Shown here piece by piece: positions 1-8,816 of a stretch of 64,000 nt of DNA. A program made the translations under genes and the position numbers. The stretch is taken from contig JAGAYS010000005.1 of the NCBI GenBank assembly GCA_017940385.1, forward strand, positions 20,234 to 84,233. Reading direction: 5' to 3'. The notes beneath the pieces were generated by a model that saw nothing but the letters and a program-made list of their open reading frames with translations, did no database searches and was not told where the DNA came from. The number at the start of each line of letters is the position of its first letter. The stretch's first letter is position 1. The stretch is from Ruminobacter sp. (GTDB lineage: Bacteria; Pseudomonadota; Gammaproteobacteria; Enterobacterales; Succinivibrionaceae).

Positions 1-169
1 CATCCCAGACGAACACGTGACGTTTGCCTATGTTTAAGAGATGCTCGACATCCTCATCCCTGATAACGGTGTTTCTTTTGAACGCCACCCCCTTGAAACC
101 GTCACGCATTTCGGTAATGTCGTGACAGAGCTTCATGCCGACGGCGTCCCTTACATCAATCTTTTTCAT
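1..169 (-). CDS. Molybdopterin-binding protein, N-terminal fragment (runs off left edge)
   Basis: The ATG at 169 opens a frame of 56 codons that continues past the window edge without a stop. The N-terminus (KKIDVRDAVGMKLCHDITEM, then a conserved FKGVAFKR stretch and a GKRHVFVW segment) matches the opening of the roughly 340-residue molybdopterin-binding proteins found next to moeA in Firmicutes and some other anaerobes. It lies 51 bp downstream of moeA on the same strand and is probably the next gene of the molybdenum operon. Its exact role (MoeA/MogA-like binding of the pterin) is family-based. Only the start is visible, so completeness cannot be judged. Confidence 0.72.
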   Translation of the reverse strand, partial: MKKIDVRDAVGMKLCHDITEMRDGFKGVAFKRNTVIRDEDVEHLLNIGKRHVFVWD

Positions 170-220
170 AAAAACATTTCATAGAGTGCCCCCTTTCCGC
201 ACGGATAAACGGGGCCGGTG

Positions 221-1441
221 TTAAATCATAAAACCTTCAAGCACGTCTCCCTCTCGTACGGGGCCGTGATCCGCGGGAACAATCACCATGAGATTCGCTC
301 CCGCCAGACTTCTTATCACGGCATTGCCCTGACAGGCAGACGGTCTCATGCAGACGACTCCGTCCTCAATGCTCATTCTGCCTCTTAAGAGACGCTCGCC
401 CTTTGCCCCCTTCCCGAAATCACCGGTCATTGTGACCTTTATGATTTCCTGAAGATAATTCCTTTCCCCGGCATACTTTCGCAGAAGCGGACGGGCAATG
501 CAGTGAAAATTAGTCATGGCCGAAGCCGGATTGCCGGAAAGGGCAATACACGGCTTTTTTCCCGAAAAACCGTAGGCGCATGCCATGCCGGGCTTCATTT
601 TCACTCCGCGGCAGAGGATGTCCACGCCTGCTTTTTCCATCGCATCCGGAACCACGTCGTAGTCCCCGGCGGAAACACCGCCGGTGATGACAAGTGCGTC
701 ATATTCATTCATGCAGGCCTTAATGAGAGCCGCCGTCTTTCCGGTATCGTCACCGACCGTGCCGGCGTATCCCGCATCAAAACCGCAGCGAGCAAGTTCG
801 GCAAGGAACATATGGCGGTTCGTATTGTAAATGCAGCTGCCCTGAAGAGGTTCTCCCACCTCGGCAAGCTCATTGCCGGTGCTCATCACGGCAATGCGGA
901 GTTTTCTGTATACAGGGATCTCAGCATATCCCTGAGAGGCAAGCATTCCGACCACCCCGGCATCGGCGACGGTTCCCTTTTCCGCAAGAACGGTCCCTGC
1001 GGTTACGTCCTCTCCGGCCCTTATTACGTTGCGGTTATGTTCCAGAGGCTCCGTAATGGTCACGGTATTTTCATCAAATGTCGTTTTCTCGTACATCTGC
1101 ACGCAATCGGCTCCTTCAGGAATCGGAGCCCCGGTCAGAATCTTTACGGCCTCGCCTTTTCCGAGAGCCCTGCCGGAAACATCACCTGCCCTGGTCTCGT
1201 AAATAACCCTGAAGTTAACCGGGCTGTCTTCCGAAGCTCCTGCCGTGTCTGAGCTTCTGAACGCATAACCGTCAAACGGAGATCTGTCGTAATGCGGAAT
1301 CATCATTCCGGCGATGACATCCCCGGCAATCACCCTGCCGAAAACACCGGATATATCCGCTGTTTCAGTATCGATGACTCCGGTTTCGGCGAGAAGCATG
1401 TCTCTTGTTTCCCGAAAGAAAAGTTTTTTTAACTCTTTCAT
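221..1441 (-). CDS. moeA: Molybdopterin molybdenumtransferase MoeA
   Basis: MoeA inserts molybdate into adenylylated molybdopterin, completing the molybdenum cofactor in the cytoplasm. Family motifs seen in order are DRSPFDGYA, ILTGAPIPEGAD, VMSTGNEL, VITGGVSAGDYD and ALSGNPASA; the length of 406 residues is normal. I chose the ATG at 1441, preceded by GAGGAG, over a GTG at 1465 that would overlap modC. The gene starts 10 bp after the modC stop, so it is almost certainly cotranscribed with the molybdate transporter and supplied with substrate by it. The C-terminal domain IV is present. Confidence 0.95.
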   Translation of the reverse strand: MKELKKLFFRETRDMLLAETGVIDTETADISGVFGRVIAGDVIAGMMIPHYDRSPFDGYAFRSSDTAGASEDSPVNFRVIYETRAGDVSGRALGKGEAVKILTGAPIPEGADCVQMYEKTTFDENTVTITEPLEHNRNVIRAGEDVTAGTVLAEKGTVADAGVVGMLASQGYAEIPVYRKLRIAVMSTGNELAEVGEPLQGSCIYNTNRHMFLAELARCGFDAGYAGTVGDDTGKTAALIKACMNEYDALVITGGVSAGDYDVVPDAMEKAGVDILCRGVKMKPGMACAYGFSGKKPCIALSGNPASAMTNFHCIARPLLRKYAGERNYLQEIIKVTMTGDFGKGAKGERLLRGRMSIEDGVVCMRPSACQGNAVIRSLAGANLMVIVPADHGPVREGDVLEGFMI

Positions 1442-1451
1442 TCCCTTCTCC

Positions 1452-2519
1452 TCAAATTTTTCCACGAAGAGGCATTACCGCATCATCCGGCACAAAAAGG
1501 CTTATCCTCTTTCTGACGTCATAATGCAGACCGTCACCCGCAACCTGCCAGTAGAGAGGTGCGGGATTCCCGGAGCCTGCCGCTCTGAGCTCCACCATCC
1601 GGCTGAACAGGTTCTCCGTAACACTGACAATGTCAAAATCATAAAAACGCCCGCTCACGCCGTCAGGTCTTTCGGCCCTGAGATCGTTCATGCGGATTCC
1701 CGCGGCCGTAATTCCCGAAACGTCGGTATTTTCAGGAAGCTCCCTGCTGATTCCCCAGGCGGGAGCATGCAGCATTCTGCCGCCTTCAACCGTTGCCGGG
1801 GCAATGTTCTTTACTCCGGTCAGCCGGGCTCCGTACACCGTACGGGGATTTCTGAACACTTCACGCACTGGCCCTGAGTTTTCGATTATGCCGCCGTTCA
1901 TTACGGCCACGCGGTCACTCAGTCTGTAAACTTCGTCGCGGCTGTGGGATACCAGTATGACCGGTCTCCTGAATTCTTTCATGATGCCGTAAAGCTCATT
2001 CTCCACGGCAAAGCGCAGATGTTCGTCAAGTGCGGAGAACGGTTCGTCCAGCAGAATTATCTCAGCCCCGTTAACCATGATTCTGGCGAGAGCCGTACGT
2101 TGCATCTGCCCTCCGGAAATTTCAGAGGACAGCAGATCGCTCACGTCGGTCAGATGAAGCCTTTCAATGACCTCATCAGTAATTCTTCTTTTTTCCGCGG
2201 CACCATGCCCGCCCCTGACGGAAGTCAGAATGTTCTCCCGCACCGTCATGTTGGGAAACAGTGCATAGTTCTGAAAAAGAAACCCCGTGTTCCGTTTCTG
2301 CGGCGGAATATTGATGCCTTTTTCAGAATCAAAAAGCACCCTGCCGTCCAGCACGATTCTTCCTCTGTCCGGCGTTGCCACGCCGGCTATGCAGCGCAGT
2401 GTCATGCTCTTGCCGCATCCTGACGCTCCGAGAATTGACGTCACGCCGTCACCGGCCTCAAACGAGACCTGCAGGCGGAAATTATCAAGCTTCTTTTCTA
2501 TATCCACAGTAAGGGACAT
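1452..2519 (-). CDS. modC: Molybdate ABC transporter ATP-binding protein ModC
   Basis: This is the ATPase that drives molybdate import with ModB and ModA. The 355-residue protein has a Walker A (GASGCGKS), the ABC signature SGGQMQR, a Walker B ILLDEP followed by FSALDE, and the switch His in VSHSRDE. About 120 further residues after the ATPase core are consistent with the TOBE regulatory domain typical of ModC, though that part is divergent and was assigned by position. Its ATG follows immediately after the modB stop, which indicates translational coupling. Confidence 0.93.
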   Translation of the reverse strand: MSLTVDIEKKLDNFRLQVSFEAGDGVTSILGASGCGKSMTLRCIAGVATPDRGRIVLDGRVLFDSEKGINIPPQKRNTGFLFQNYALFPNMTVRENILTSVRGGHGAAEKRRITDEVIERLHLTDVSDLLSSEISGGQMQRTALARIMVNGAEIILLDEPFSALDEHLRFAVENELYGIMKEFRRPVILVSHSRDEVYRLSDRVAVMNGGIIENSGPVREVFRNPRTVYGARLTGVKNIAPATVEGGRMLHAPAWGISRELPENTDVSGITAAGIRMNDLRAERPDGVSGRFYDFDIVSVTENLFSRMVELRAAGSGNPAPLYWQVAGDGLHYDVRKRISLFVPDDAVMPLRGKI

Positions 2520-3182
2520 TTAAATCTTCCTCCTGCGGTTTTCCAGCATGTTCATAAAAAACAGCACCGTAAATGAAATAAGCAGATTGATGAAAACCCA
2601 CCTCATGGCCAGTTCATCATTCTCCGTGCGCCACAGCTGATACACGGTGGTGGACACCGTGGCGGTTTCCCCGGGAATGTAACCCGACACCATGCTGGTG
2701 GCTCCGTATTCGCCGAGAGCTCTCGCAAAGGACAGCACCATACCCGCTATTATCCCGGAACGGCACACGGGCAGCATCAGTCTCCAGAAGATGAATGTCC
2801 CGCCGTGTCCCAGCGTTCTGGCGGCATCGGCAATGTTCACGTCAAATGACTCGAAGGCTCCGCGACAGGAACGGTACATCAGCGGAAAACTCACGACCGA
2901 GGTGGCAATGACCGTTGACCACCAGGTCATGGTGAGCCTGATGTCAAAGGCATTCATGAAGAATTCCCCGAAAATTCTGTGCGGACCCAGCCCCCTGAGC
3001 AGGAGATAGCCGATGACGGTCGGAGGAAGTACGAGAGGAATCGTGAGAATCACGTCCAAAAAACCCTTGACCGCCCGCGGCAGTCTGGAAATGTAATAGG
3101 CGGCAGCCGTCCCGGCAAAGAAAATAATCACCGTCGAAATAAGGGCGATTCTCACCGAGTTGTATAACGGATAGAGATCCAT
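2520..3182 (-). CDS. modB: Molybdate ABC transporter permease ModB
   Basis: This inner-membrane channel subunit has 220 residues and about five hydrophobic segments, the first starting a few residues after the start. The family EAA-like loop is visible around DAARTLGHGGTFIFWRLMLP, the coupling helix that docks on ModC, and is followed by ALGEYGATSMVSG, typical of molybdate and sulfate permeases. The ATG at 3182 (MDLYPLYNS) fits known ModB starts and has GGAAGGA just upstream; a GTG at 3191 is the alternative. The gene sits between modA and modC with no gap to modC. Confidence 0.93.
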   Translation of the reverse strand: MDLYPLYNSVRIALISTVIIFFAGTAAAYYISRLPRAVKGFLDVILTIPLVLPPTVIGYLLLRGLGPHRIFGEFFMNAFDIRLTMTWWSTVIATSVVSFPLMYRSCRGAFESFDVNIADAARTLGHGGTFIFWRLMLPVCRSGIIAGMVLSFARALGEYGATSMVSGYIPGETATVSTTVYQLWRTENDELAMRWVFINLLISFTVLFFMNMLENRRRKI

Positions 3183-3214
3183 TCCTTCCACCTGTTGTCT
3201 GCCTCCAATGCGGG

Positions 3215-4141
3215 TTATCTGTCACCGGTCTCCGGTTCCGCAACGGAAACGTCTGCAGGACTCTTTTTTCCGTCACCGGAACCTGCCGGAGTCGATCTGA
3301 TTACGGTAAACCCGGCCTCCTCAAAGACTGAAGCGGCTTCCGGGCTCTTCAGGTACTCAACCACCCTGATGGCCGCGTCCGCATGCACGGACTGCTTCAG
3401 TACGGCCACGGGATAAATCACCCGGCCGACAATCCCCGTATCCGCCTCGTCGACGACGGCAAGTCCGGCCGCCCTGGCATCGGTAGCATAAATGATCCCG
3501 GCATCGGCAGTGCCTTCCCTGACCTGAGAAGTAATTTCCTTAACGTTGCTTCCGAGGGTAACGCTTCCAGATTCAAAAAGATCCTCAGGCTTCATGCCGT
3601 AATAATCAAAAAGTTTCATGGCATACTGTCCTGCGGGAACATCCGTATTTCCCACGGCAAGAAGCAGGCTGTGGCTTCTGACGGCAGCGGGAAGTTCCTC
3701 AAACCCTGCGACTTTCTTCGGATTCCCGTCGGCAACGGCAAGCACCAGTTTATTCTCCAGCAGGTCGGTACGGGTATCTCTCCGTACGTATCCGCCCCCG
3801 TCCTTATCAAGCTGATTCATCTGCTTTGGTGACGCGGACATGAAAATGTCACAGTAGGCACCTTCGGTTATCTGGGTTTTAAGCGTTCCGGAGGAATCAA
3901 AGCTGAATACGATGTCCGTGTCAGGATGTGCTCTTTCGTATTTTTTCTCAATGGCTGAAAGAGTTTCCGTCATCGAGGCAGCCGCAAAAAAGGTTATCCT
4001 TGTTTTCTTAAAATCCGCACCTGCGGAAGCTTTCCCTTCAGAAGCTTCATCACCGTTCCCGCATCCTGCGGCAAACAGCAGAAAAACAGATGAAATCAGT
4101 AATGAAGTTTTCTCAATACCTAAAATATTTTTTCCAATCAT
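3215..4141 (-). CDS. modA: Molybdate-binding lipoprotein ModA
   Basis: This is the substrate-binding protein of the molybdate transporter. An N-terminal hydrophobic segment ends in the lipobox FAAGC (Cys27), so it is probably a lipid-anchored version rather than the free periplasmic protein of Escherichia coli. The family start FFAAASMTETL and the oxyanion-site region FSFDSSGTL are present, as is the later segment DAGIIYATDA. The ATG at 4141 gives a proper signal peptide, whereas the TTG at 4177 would add 12 unlikely residues. The C-terminal tail after about residue 285 is rich in Pro, Ser and Asp. It lies 32 bp upstream of modB. Confidence 0.93.
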   Translation of the reverse strand: MIGKNILGIEKTSLLISSVFLLFAAGCGNGDEASEGKASAGADFKKTRITFFAAASMTETLSAIEKKYERAHPDTDIVFSFDSSGTLKTQITEGAYCDIFMSASPKQMNQLDKDGGGYVRRDTRTDLLENKLVLAVADGNPKKVAGFEELPAAVRSHSLLLAVGNTDVPAGQYAMKLFDYYGMKPEDLFESGSVTLGSNVKEITSQVREGTADAGIIYATDARAAGLAVVDEADTGIVGRVIYPVAVLKQSVHADAAIRVVEYLKSPEAASVFEEAGFTVIRSTPAGSGDGKKSPADVSVAEPETGDR

Positions 4142-4192
4142 AATATCCGATACAGTAGTCCGTTCAATGCCCGGCAATACGCAGTTATCATG

Positions 4193-5131
4193 TTAGCGTC
4201 CGCATTCACCATCCCGGCCGAGAAGAATGTTAAGACCGTGAGCAAGCTGAGACAGGCAGACGTCAAGACATTCCCCTACGGCTTTGCTGCTGCCGGGAAG
4301 ATTTACTATAAGAGTTCTGTTTCTGATGACGGATACCGCTCTTGAAAGCATGGCCCTCGGGGTTATCTTCATGGATTCCGCGCGAATGGCTTCGGCTATG
4401 CCTGGGGCATTGCGGGTAGCCACGGCCATGGTAGCCTCCGGCGTCACGTCCCTGGCCGCAAAGCCTGTGCCTCCGGTGGTAATGATGAGGTTAACCCCCA
4501 CCTCGTCCGCAAGACGTATGAGTTCTCCCTTCAGCCTTTCCTCATCATCAGGAAGCAGGAGGTACTCGGCAATCCTGTAGCCTTCAGCCGACAGACGTTC
4601 TCTCAGCAATGCCCCGCTGAGATCCTCACGAAGCCCCGCGGCCCCCTTGTCGCTTAAGGTTATTACGGCAGCCGTAAGCGGTTCGTAATCCGTGACCATG
4701 ACCCTGTCCCCCTCTCTGATGACTCCGCCCCTCAGAACTCTGGCAAAAATTCCCTCCCGGGGCATTATGCAGTCCCCCATTCTTTTGAAGATGTCGCAGT
4801 GACTGTGACACTTTTTGCCTATCTGGGTTATTTCAAGCAGGCATTCACCGATTTCAAGATGCTGTCCCGAGGACAGTGCCTTAAGATCGTCGATGCCGTC
4901 AATGATAAGATTCTCGCCGAAGGCTCCGGGCTGAACGCCGGCCCCCTTAAGGTTGAAATCACTGATTGCGGCTCTGGGGAGCAGACTTATCTGACGGTGC
5001 CACTTGCCGGCATGGGCATCATTTTCAAGCCCCCAGCCCGCAACAAGCCTGGCTTCCGCGACCGCTTTTTTGGCAGTTCCCCTGCGGGAACTGATACAGA
5101 TACTGCCGACAGTACCGGTTATGGTGTTCAT
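4193..5131 (-). CDS. MOSC domain-MogA fusion, molybdenum cofactor synthesis
   Basis: This is a two-domain protein of 312 residues. Residues 1-145 are a MOSC domain (GSICISSRRGTAKKAV near the start, PGAFGENLIIDG in the middle, then KCHSHCDIF), a fold that binds sulfur or molybdenum cofactor. From about residue 150 a MogA/MoaB domain follows, with VITLSDKGAAG, ITTGGTGFAARDVTPE and IVNLPGSSKAVGECL, which adenylylates molybdopterin before MoeA acts. The fused layout is seen in anaerobic Firmicutes and some others, whereas Escherichia coli keeps the functions separate. It starts 69 bp after mobB ends and precedes modA, so it joins cofactor synthesis to molybdate uptake. Confidence 0.9.
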   Translation of the reverse strand: MNTITGTVGSICISSRRGTAKKAVAEARLVAGWGLENDAHAGKWHRQISLLPRAAISDFNLKGAGVQPGAFGENLIIDGIDDLKALSSGQHLEIGECLLEITQIGKKCHSHCDIFKRMGDCIMPREGIFARVLRGGVIREGDRVMVTDYEPLTAAVITLSDKGAAGLREDLSGALLRERLSAEGYRIAEYLLLPDDEERLKGELIRLADEVGVNLIITTGGTGFAARDVTPEATMAVATRNAPGIAEAIRAESMKITPRAMLSRAVSVIRNRTLIVNLPGSSKAVGECLDVCLSQLAHGLNILLGRDGECGR

Positions 5132-5200
5132 TGTTAGTCTCTTTTAATTACTGTATGTTATGTTTTTTATTATATTTTCAGGTGCCACCGCTTACCGTGG

Positions 5201-5803
5201 TCACTTTTCTTCCGGACATTCCGCAGCGTGCTTTGCGCAGCCGCGGCAGAAATTCCGGCAGGACTCCGGACGCGGAAGTCTTCCGACGGGAAGAATCAGC
5301 TCAGGAACGTTTTTTTCAGCCATGGAAACCAGCTTATCCAGACCGTCATCCGTAAGTGCGCTTAAAGCAGGAAGTTCTCCGACGGACAAAACGGTATCGG
5401 CCAGAACTCCGGATACGGCAAAGGTTTTTTCCGTGAGACGGTCAGACAGCTCACTCTCGCTCCTGAGACACACGATGCGCGGCAGATTATATTCATAGCC
5501 GCCCTCCACTATGCAGAAATCAGGGTTGCAGAAGTACATAATGGAAAGAGTTCTGTCCATATCCTGACCGCCCGGGAAAATAAAATCCGTCTCCTTTCTG
5601 CCGAAAGCCGCCACAACGTCTGCGCCTGCCGCAGCATGTCTTGCCGTATTGGATCCGGTGCTTCCGTCAAGACTGAAGACCGGACAGTTGATGCACTTTA
5701 CGGTGCCTACACTGTAGCCCTTCTGTTTCAGTTTTCCTATGAGACGTTCAACGGTTGTGGTTTTACCGGATTTACGCACCCCGACAATCTGAAAAACCTT
5801 CAT
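5201..5803 (-). CDS. mobB: Molybdopterin-guanine dinucleotide biosynthesis adaptor MobB
   Basis: This is a P-loop GTP-binding protein (GVRKSGKTTTVERLIGKL at the N-terminus) that assists addition of GMP to the molybdenum cofactor. I used the ATG at 5803, with GGAGG upstream, because homology begins there; an in-frame ATG at 5902 would add 33 unrelated residues. The 200-residue product is longer than plain MobB: its last 20 residues hold four cysteines (CRNFCRGCAKHAAEC) that could bind a metal or Fe-S centre. It is the first gene of the leftward molybdenum operon. No mobA is visible. Confidence 0.85.
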   Translation of the reverse strand: MKVFQIVGVRKSGKTTTVERLIGKLKQKGYSVGTVKCINCPVFSLDGSTGSNTARHAAAGADVVAAFGRKETDFIFPGGQDMDRTLSIMYFCNPDFCIVEGGYEYNLPRIVCLRSESELSDRLTEKTFAVSGVLADTVLSVGELPALSALTDDGLDKLVSMAEKNVPELILPVGRLPRPESCRNFCRGCAKHAAECPEEK

Positions 5804-6153
5804 GACAGAAATTTTCCTCCCGTGGCGTGGGAATGCGGCCGTCATGCCGTAAATTCCCTTAATGCTCCACCGAATATTAGCGTAATTCATCACGTGCCGC
5901 ATTATGGTTATCGGCTATTTTTGACATTGCACTGAATTTTTACCGGGGATTGCGGCAAATACGTGGCGTCAGCACGTTTTATCTTACTTTTACGTTTATC
6001 CGGGAGGCTTTTCGCCCAAACAGAAATCCGGGAATCCCTAATGCGGATTTTCCGAGTGCTGTCACCGTATTGCAGTACGTTAATGTTGATGTGAAGCTAT
6101 CCCTGTCTTATACTAACCGCCATTAATCGGAACGGTTATGGCAGGATATTATT
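5804..6153. promoter_or_regulatory. Divergent intergenic region between mobB and the flavoprotein gene
   Basis: These 350 bp separate two divergent genes and must hold both promoters. A TTGACA-like hexamer occurs near 5931. I looked for a ModE-type operator and for the molybdenum-cofactor RNA motif and could not convince myself of either. No open frame here looks coding. Confidence 0.35.
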
Positions 6154-7269
6154 TTGGACAGAATTGTATATGACATTGCGGTAATAGGTCTGGGACCGGC
6201 AGGTTCCACCTTTGCAAGACTGGTCGACAGCCGAAAACTCAGGGTTGCGGCCTTTGACAAAAAGAATGATACGGAAGAAAGCTTCAGAAAGCCGTGCGGC
6301 GGACTACTTTCACCGGACGCCCAGAAGCTGTGTGCCAGATTCAGTCTCACCCTGCCATCCGACGTACTTGTAACTCCGCAGATATTCTCCGTGCAGACAA
6401 TAGATCTCGGCTCGAAAATGATCCGTGACTACCAGCGCTTCTACATAAACATGGACAGACACGCCTTCGACAAATGGCTTAAATCTCTCATTCCTGACAC
6501 GGTGGAAATCCATGACGGAACCGTATGCACCGCCGTCACTAAAAACGGAGACCTGTACGAAATCGATGTTACCGAAAACGGTTCTCACGAAAGATATCTT
6601 GCGAAACACATCGTGGCCGCCGACGGTGCAAACTCAGTTGTAAGAAGAAATCTCTTTCCGAAGCACCGCATTAAAACATACATGTCGGTGCAGCAGTGGT
6701 TCAGGGATGAACACGCAAAACCGTTCTATTCCTGTATCTTTGACAGGGAACTTACCGACTGCTATGCCTGGGGACTTTCAAAAAACGGCTACTTTATTTT
6801 TGGTGGAGCCTTTCCTGTCAAAAATGCCAGGGAGCGCTTTGAAAGCATGAAGACAAAGCTGGAGGACTACGGCTTCCTACTTGAAAACCCCGTAAAAACC
6901 GAGGCCTGCATGGTACTGAGCCCGACGCATCCGTGGCAGTTATTCCCGGGAAAGGACAAATGCTTTTTTCTCGGAGAAGCGGCAGGCTTCATAAGTCCTT
7001 CTTCACTTGAAGGCATAAGCCATTCCTTTGAAAGTGCCTACAGGCTGAGTGAGCTTTTCAACGTTAAAGATGATGTTACCGCCTCTGACTACAGAAAAGC
7101 CACACTGATGATGAGACTGAAACTTTTTCTGAAAATTATCAAAAGGCCTTTTATCATGAATCCGCTGCTGAGAAGAATAATCATGAAGCTCGGAATCTGC
7201 TCAATAAGAAAAATCGACGGTGATGACGTCTTCTCCCGAGACAGCCGACAAGCCGGAAACAAGAACTGA
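6154..7269 (+). CDS. FAD-dependent oxidoreductase, geranylgeranyl-reductase family
   Basis: This 371-residue flavoprotein opens with a Rossmann dinucleotide motif, VIGLGPAGST, at residues 9-18. It has the KPCGGLLSP motif typical of the geranylgeranyl reductase and related family, a DGANSVVRR second FAD segment, and FLGEAAGFISPSSLEGI, the usual FAD-pyrophosphate region. Start is a TTG at 6154 with AGGA eight bases upstream; no ATG is in frame nearby. Known relatives saturate isoprenoid chains or act on other lipid-like substrates, and I cannot name the substrate here. The C-terminus is basic and hydrophobic and may contact the membrane. It converges on the phosphoesterase gene, with only 11 bp between stops. 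Confidence 0.75.
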   Translation: MDRIVYDIAVIGLGPAGSTFARLVDSRKLRVAAFDKKNDTEESFRKPCGGLLSPDAQKLCARFSLTLPSDVLVTPQIFSVQTIDLGSKMIRDYQRFYINMDRHAFDKWLKSLIPDTVEIHDGTVCTAVTKNGDLYEIDVTENGSHERYLAKHIVAADGANSVVRRNLFPKHRIKTYMSVQQWFRDEHAKPFYSCIFDRELTDCYAWGLSKNGYFIFGGAFPVKNARERFESMKTKLEDYGFLLENPVKTEACMVLSPTHPWQLFPGKDKCFFLGEAAGFISPSSLEGISHSFESAYRLSELFNVKDDVTASDYRKATLMMRLKLFLKIIKRPFIMNPLLRRIIMKLGICSIRKIDGDDVFSRDSRQAGNKN

Positions 7270-7280
7270 AGAAGAAATAA

Positions 7281-8405
7281 TCACCTGTCTCCGGAATCAG
7301 AGCCTCTCAGGCTGATGACCACGTACTCCGACCTTGTCCCGGTCTTGAACTTTATCGCCCAGTCGGAAAGTCCGGAGGTAACGATAAAGTCCGAAGCCAT
7401 GCGATGCTCACGGCCGGATACGGCATCCACGGCTCCGATGATTTTTCCGACCTGATTAAACGGAAAAAGCTGACCGCCGTGCGTATGTCCGGACAGAACG
7501 AGATCCGAACCGGCTCCCGCAAGAAGATCGTATTCAGCAGGCTGATGATCAAGTACAATCGTATAATTCTCCGGAGCAACTGAAGCCATGAATTCTGACG
7601 GAGCCTTACGCGAGGCGTGACGTTCCCTTACGACGGAAAGATCCTTGCGTCCAAAAACGGTGAGACGTTCACCGAGATCAACGGACTCATCGCTCAGAAC
7701 CGTCACTCCGTTTTTTTTGAGTTCTTCCGTCAGCTCACTCATGCTGAAACCTCTGCGGGCGGCACCGTAATACCCCTTGTCATGATTTCCCGCCACGAAA
7801 TACACTCCCATGGATGTCTTAAACTCCGCAAGAGCCCTGCAGGATGCAATCATGTCCTCCCGCGACGTATCGTCATCCACAAAGTCACCGGCAATAAAAA
7901 CCGCATCGGGACGCTCGGCGTTCATCTCCTTAACCAGTCCGGCAAAACCGTCGGCGTCAAAGGTGGTGCCGATATGCGAATCGGCAAACATAACAAACTT
8001 CACCGGCTTTACGATTTTGGACGTAACAATGTTATATTCGGTTCTCCATACATGATGATCGGCATACCAGCCGCCGCAGAGCACGGCGAAACTCAGAATG
8101 AATCCCAGAACCGGAACTGTCTTTTCCGGAAGCTTCTTTCCGAACAATGCCGAAACGGCCGAACGGAACAGACTGCAGACCAGAAGAAATACCGCAAAAT
8201 GCCAGAGAATTATGGCGGCGTTAATAAAACGCAGACACAGCCCAAAGATTACAAAGGGCATGAAAACCGATAACAATGATGCGGCAAAAGCCGTTTTTTC
8301 GGAAAAGTGCGGCCTGAAAAAACACCGGACCCCGTAAGCGGCATAAAAGAGTGCCAGCATGGTCAGAGCGATTATGACAAGAAGAATGATGAACCACATG
8401 GTCAT
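7281..8405 (-). CDS. Membrane-anchored metallophosphoesterase (YaeI-like)
   Basis: This 374-residue protein has about four N-terminal transmembrane segments in the first 130 residues, followed by a calcineurin-like phosphoesterase domain. Metal-ligand motifs appear in order: FADSHIG, GDFVDDD, GNHDKGYYG, LDHQP and SGHTHGGQ. Relatives (YaeI, YkuE) act on lipid-linked phosphates at the membrane, but the substrate here is unknown. The ATG at 8405 has GGAG nine bases upstream; a second ATG at 8399 is possible. It stands alone with no obvious operon partner. Confidence 0.85.
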   Translation of the reverse strand: MTMWFIILLVIIALTMLALFYAAYGVRCFFRPHFSEKTAFAASLLSVFMPFVIFGLCLRFINAAIILWHFAVFLLVCSLFRSAVSALFGKKLPEKTVPVLGFILSFAVLCGGWYADHHVWRTEYNIVTSKIVKPVKFVMFADSHIGTTFDADGFAGLVKEMNAERPDAVFIAGDFVDDDTSREDMIASCRALAEFKTSMGVYFVAGNHDKGYYGAARRGFSMSELTEELKKNGVTVLSDESVDLGERLTVFGRKDLSVVRERHASRKAPSEFMASVAPENYTIVLDHQPAEYDLLAGAGSDLVLSGHTHGGQLFPFNQVGKIIGAVDAVSGREHRMASDFIVTSGLSDWAIKFKTGTRSEYVVISLRGSDSGDR

Positions 8406-8816
8406 GGGCTATACTCCTTACTGACGGAAATAACCGGGACTTACGACGGAACCGGCTCAGGAACAGAGTCCTGACATTCATTAAAGTATAACACACTGCA
8501 GCCATAATCCCGGAAATACGTGTTCCGAATCCGCTTCTTTTTCATAACGCTTTTCAGGTTATCTCAATATAAATACAAAACAGGTTATTTTATTGTTTTA
8601 TTGTTAAATTTATTTAAAACCGCAGGTTAATTTTCTGTTTTTTAACGGATTATTAATTGATCACCGTCTGATATGTTCACGTTTAAAGGATATGTCACGG
8701 TGTCTCTGCTTATACTTTTTAGTATAAGAAATATCCGCTTCCGCCGGGATACCTGTCCCTTTTCATTTCCGGACAGACGGGAACCGCGGCGCACGACGGA
8801 CACATGGAGAACTGAA
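8406..8816. promoter_or_regulatory. AT-rich divergent intergenic region
   Basis: This 411-bp gap lies between the phosphoesterase and the secreted propeptide-like protein. The stretch 8540-8660 is very AT-rich and is the likely promoter area. A frame from 8673 is open into the downstream gene but encodes no signal peptide-compatible start, so I treat it as leader. I see no repeat or RNA gene. Confidence 0.35.

Noticed and set aside
183-193. AGAGTGCCCCC shared with 12928-12938
   Set aside because: An 11-base match is expected many times by chance in 64 kb, and the flanks differ, so a shared element end is not supported.
503-1252. Long rightward frame antisense to moeA
   Set aside because: It is a shadow of the moeA frame on the opposite strand; it has no motif, and the moeA reading has complete family motifs.
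5804-6153. ModE operator or molybdenum-cofactor RNA element
   Set aside because: No convincing palindrome or conserved RNA core found by eye in the intergenic region.
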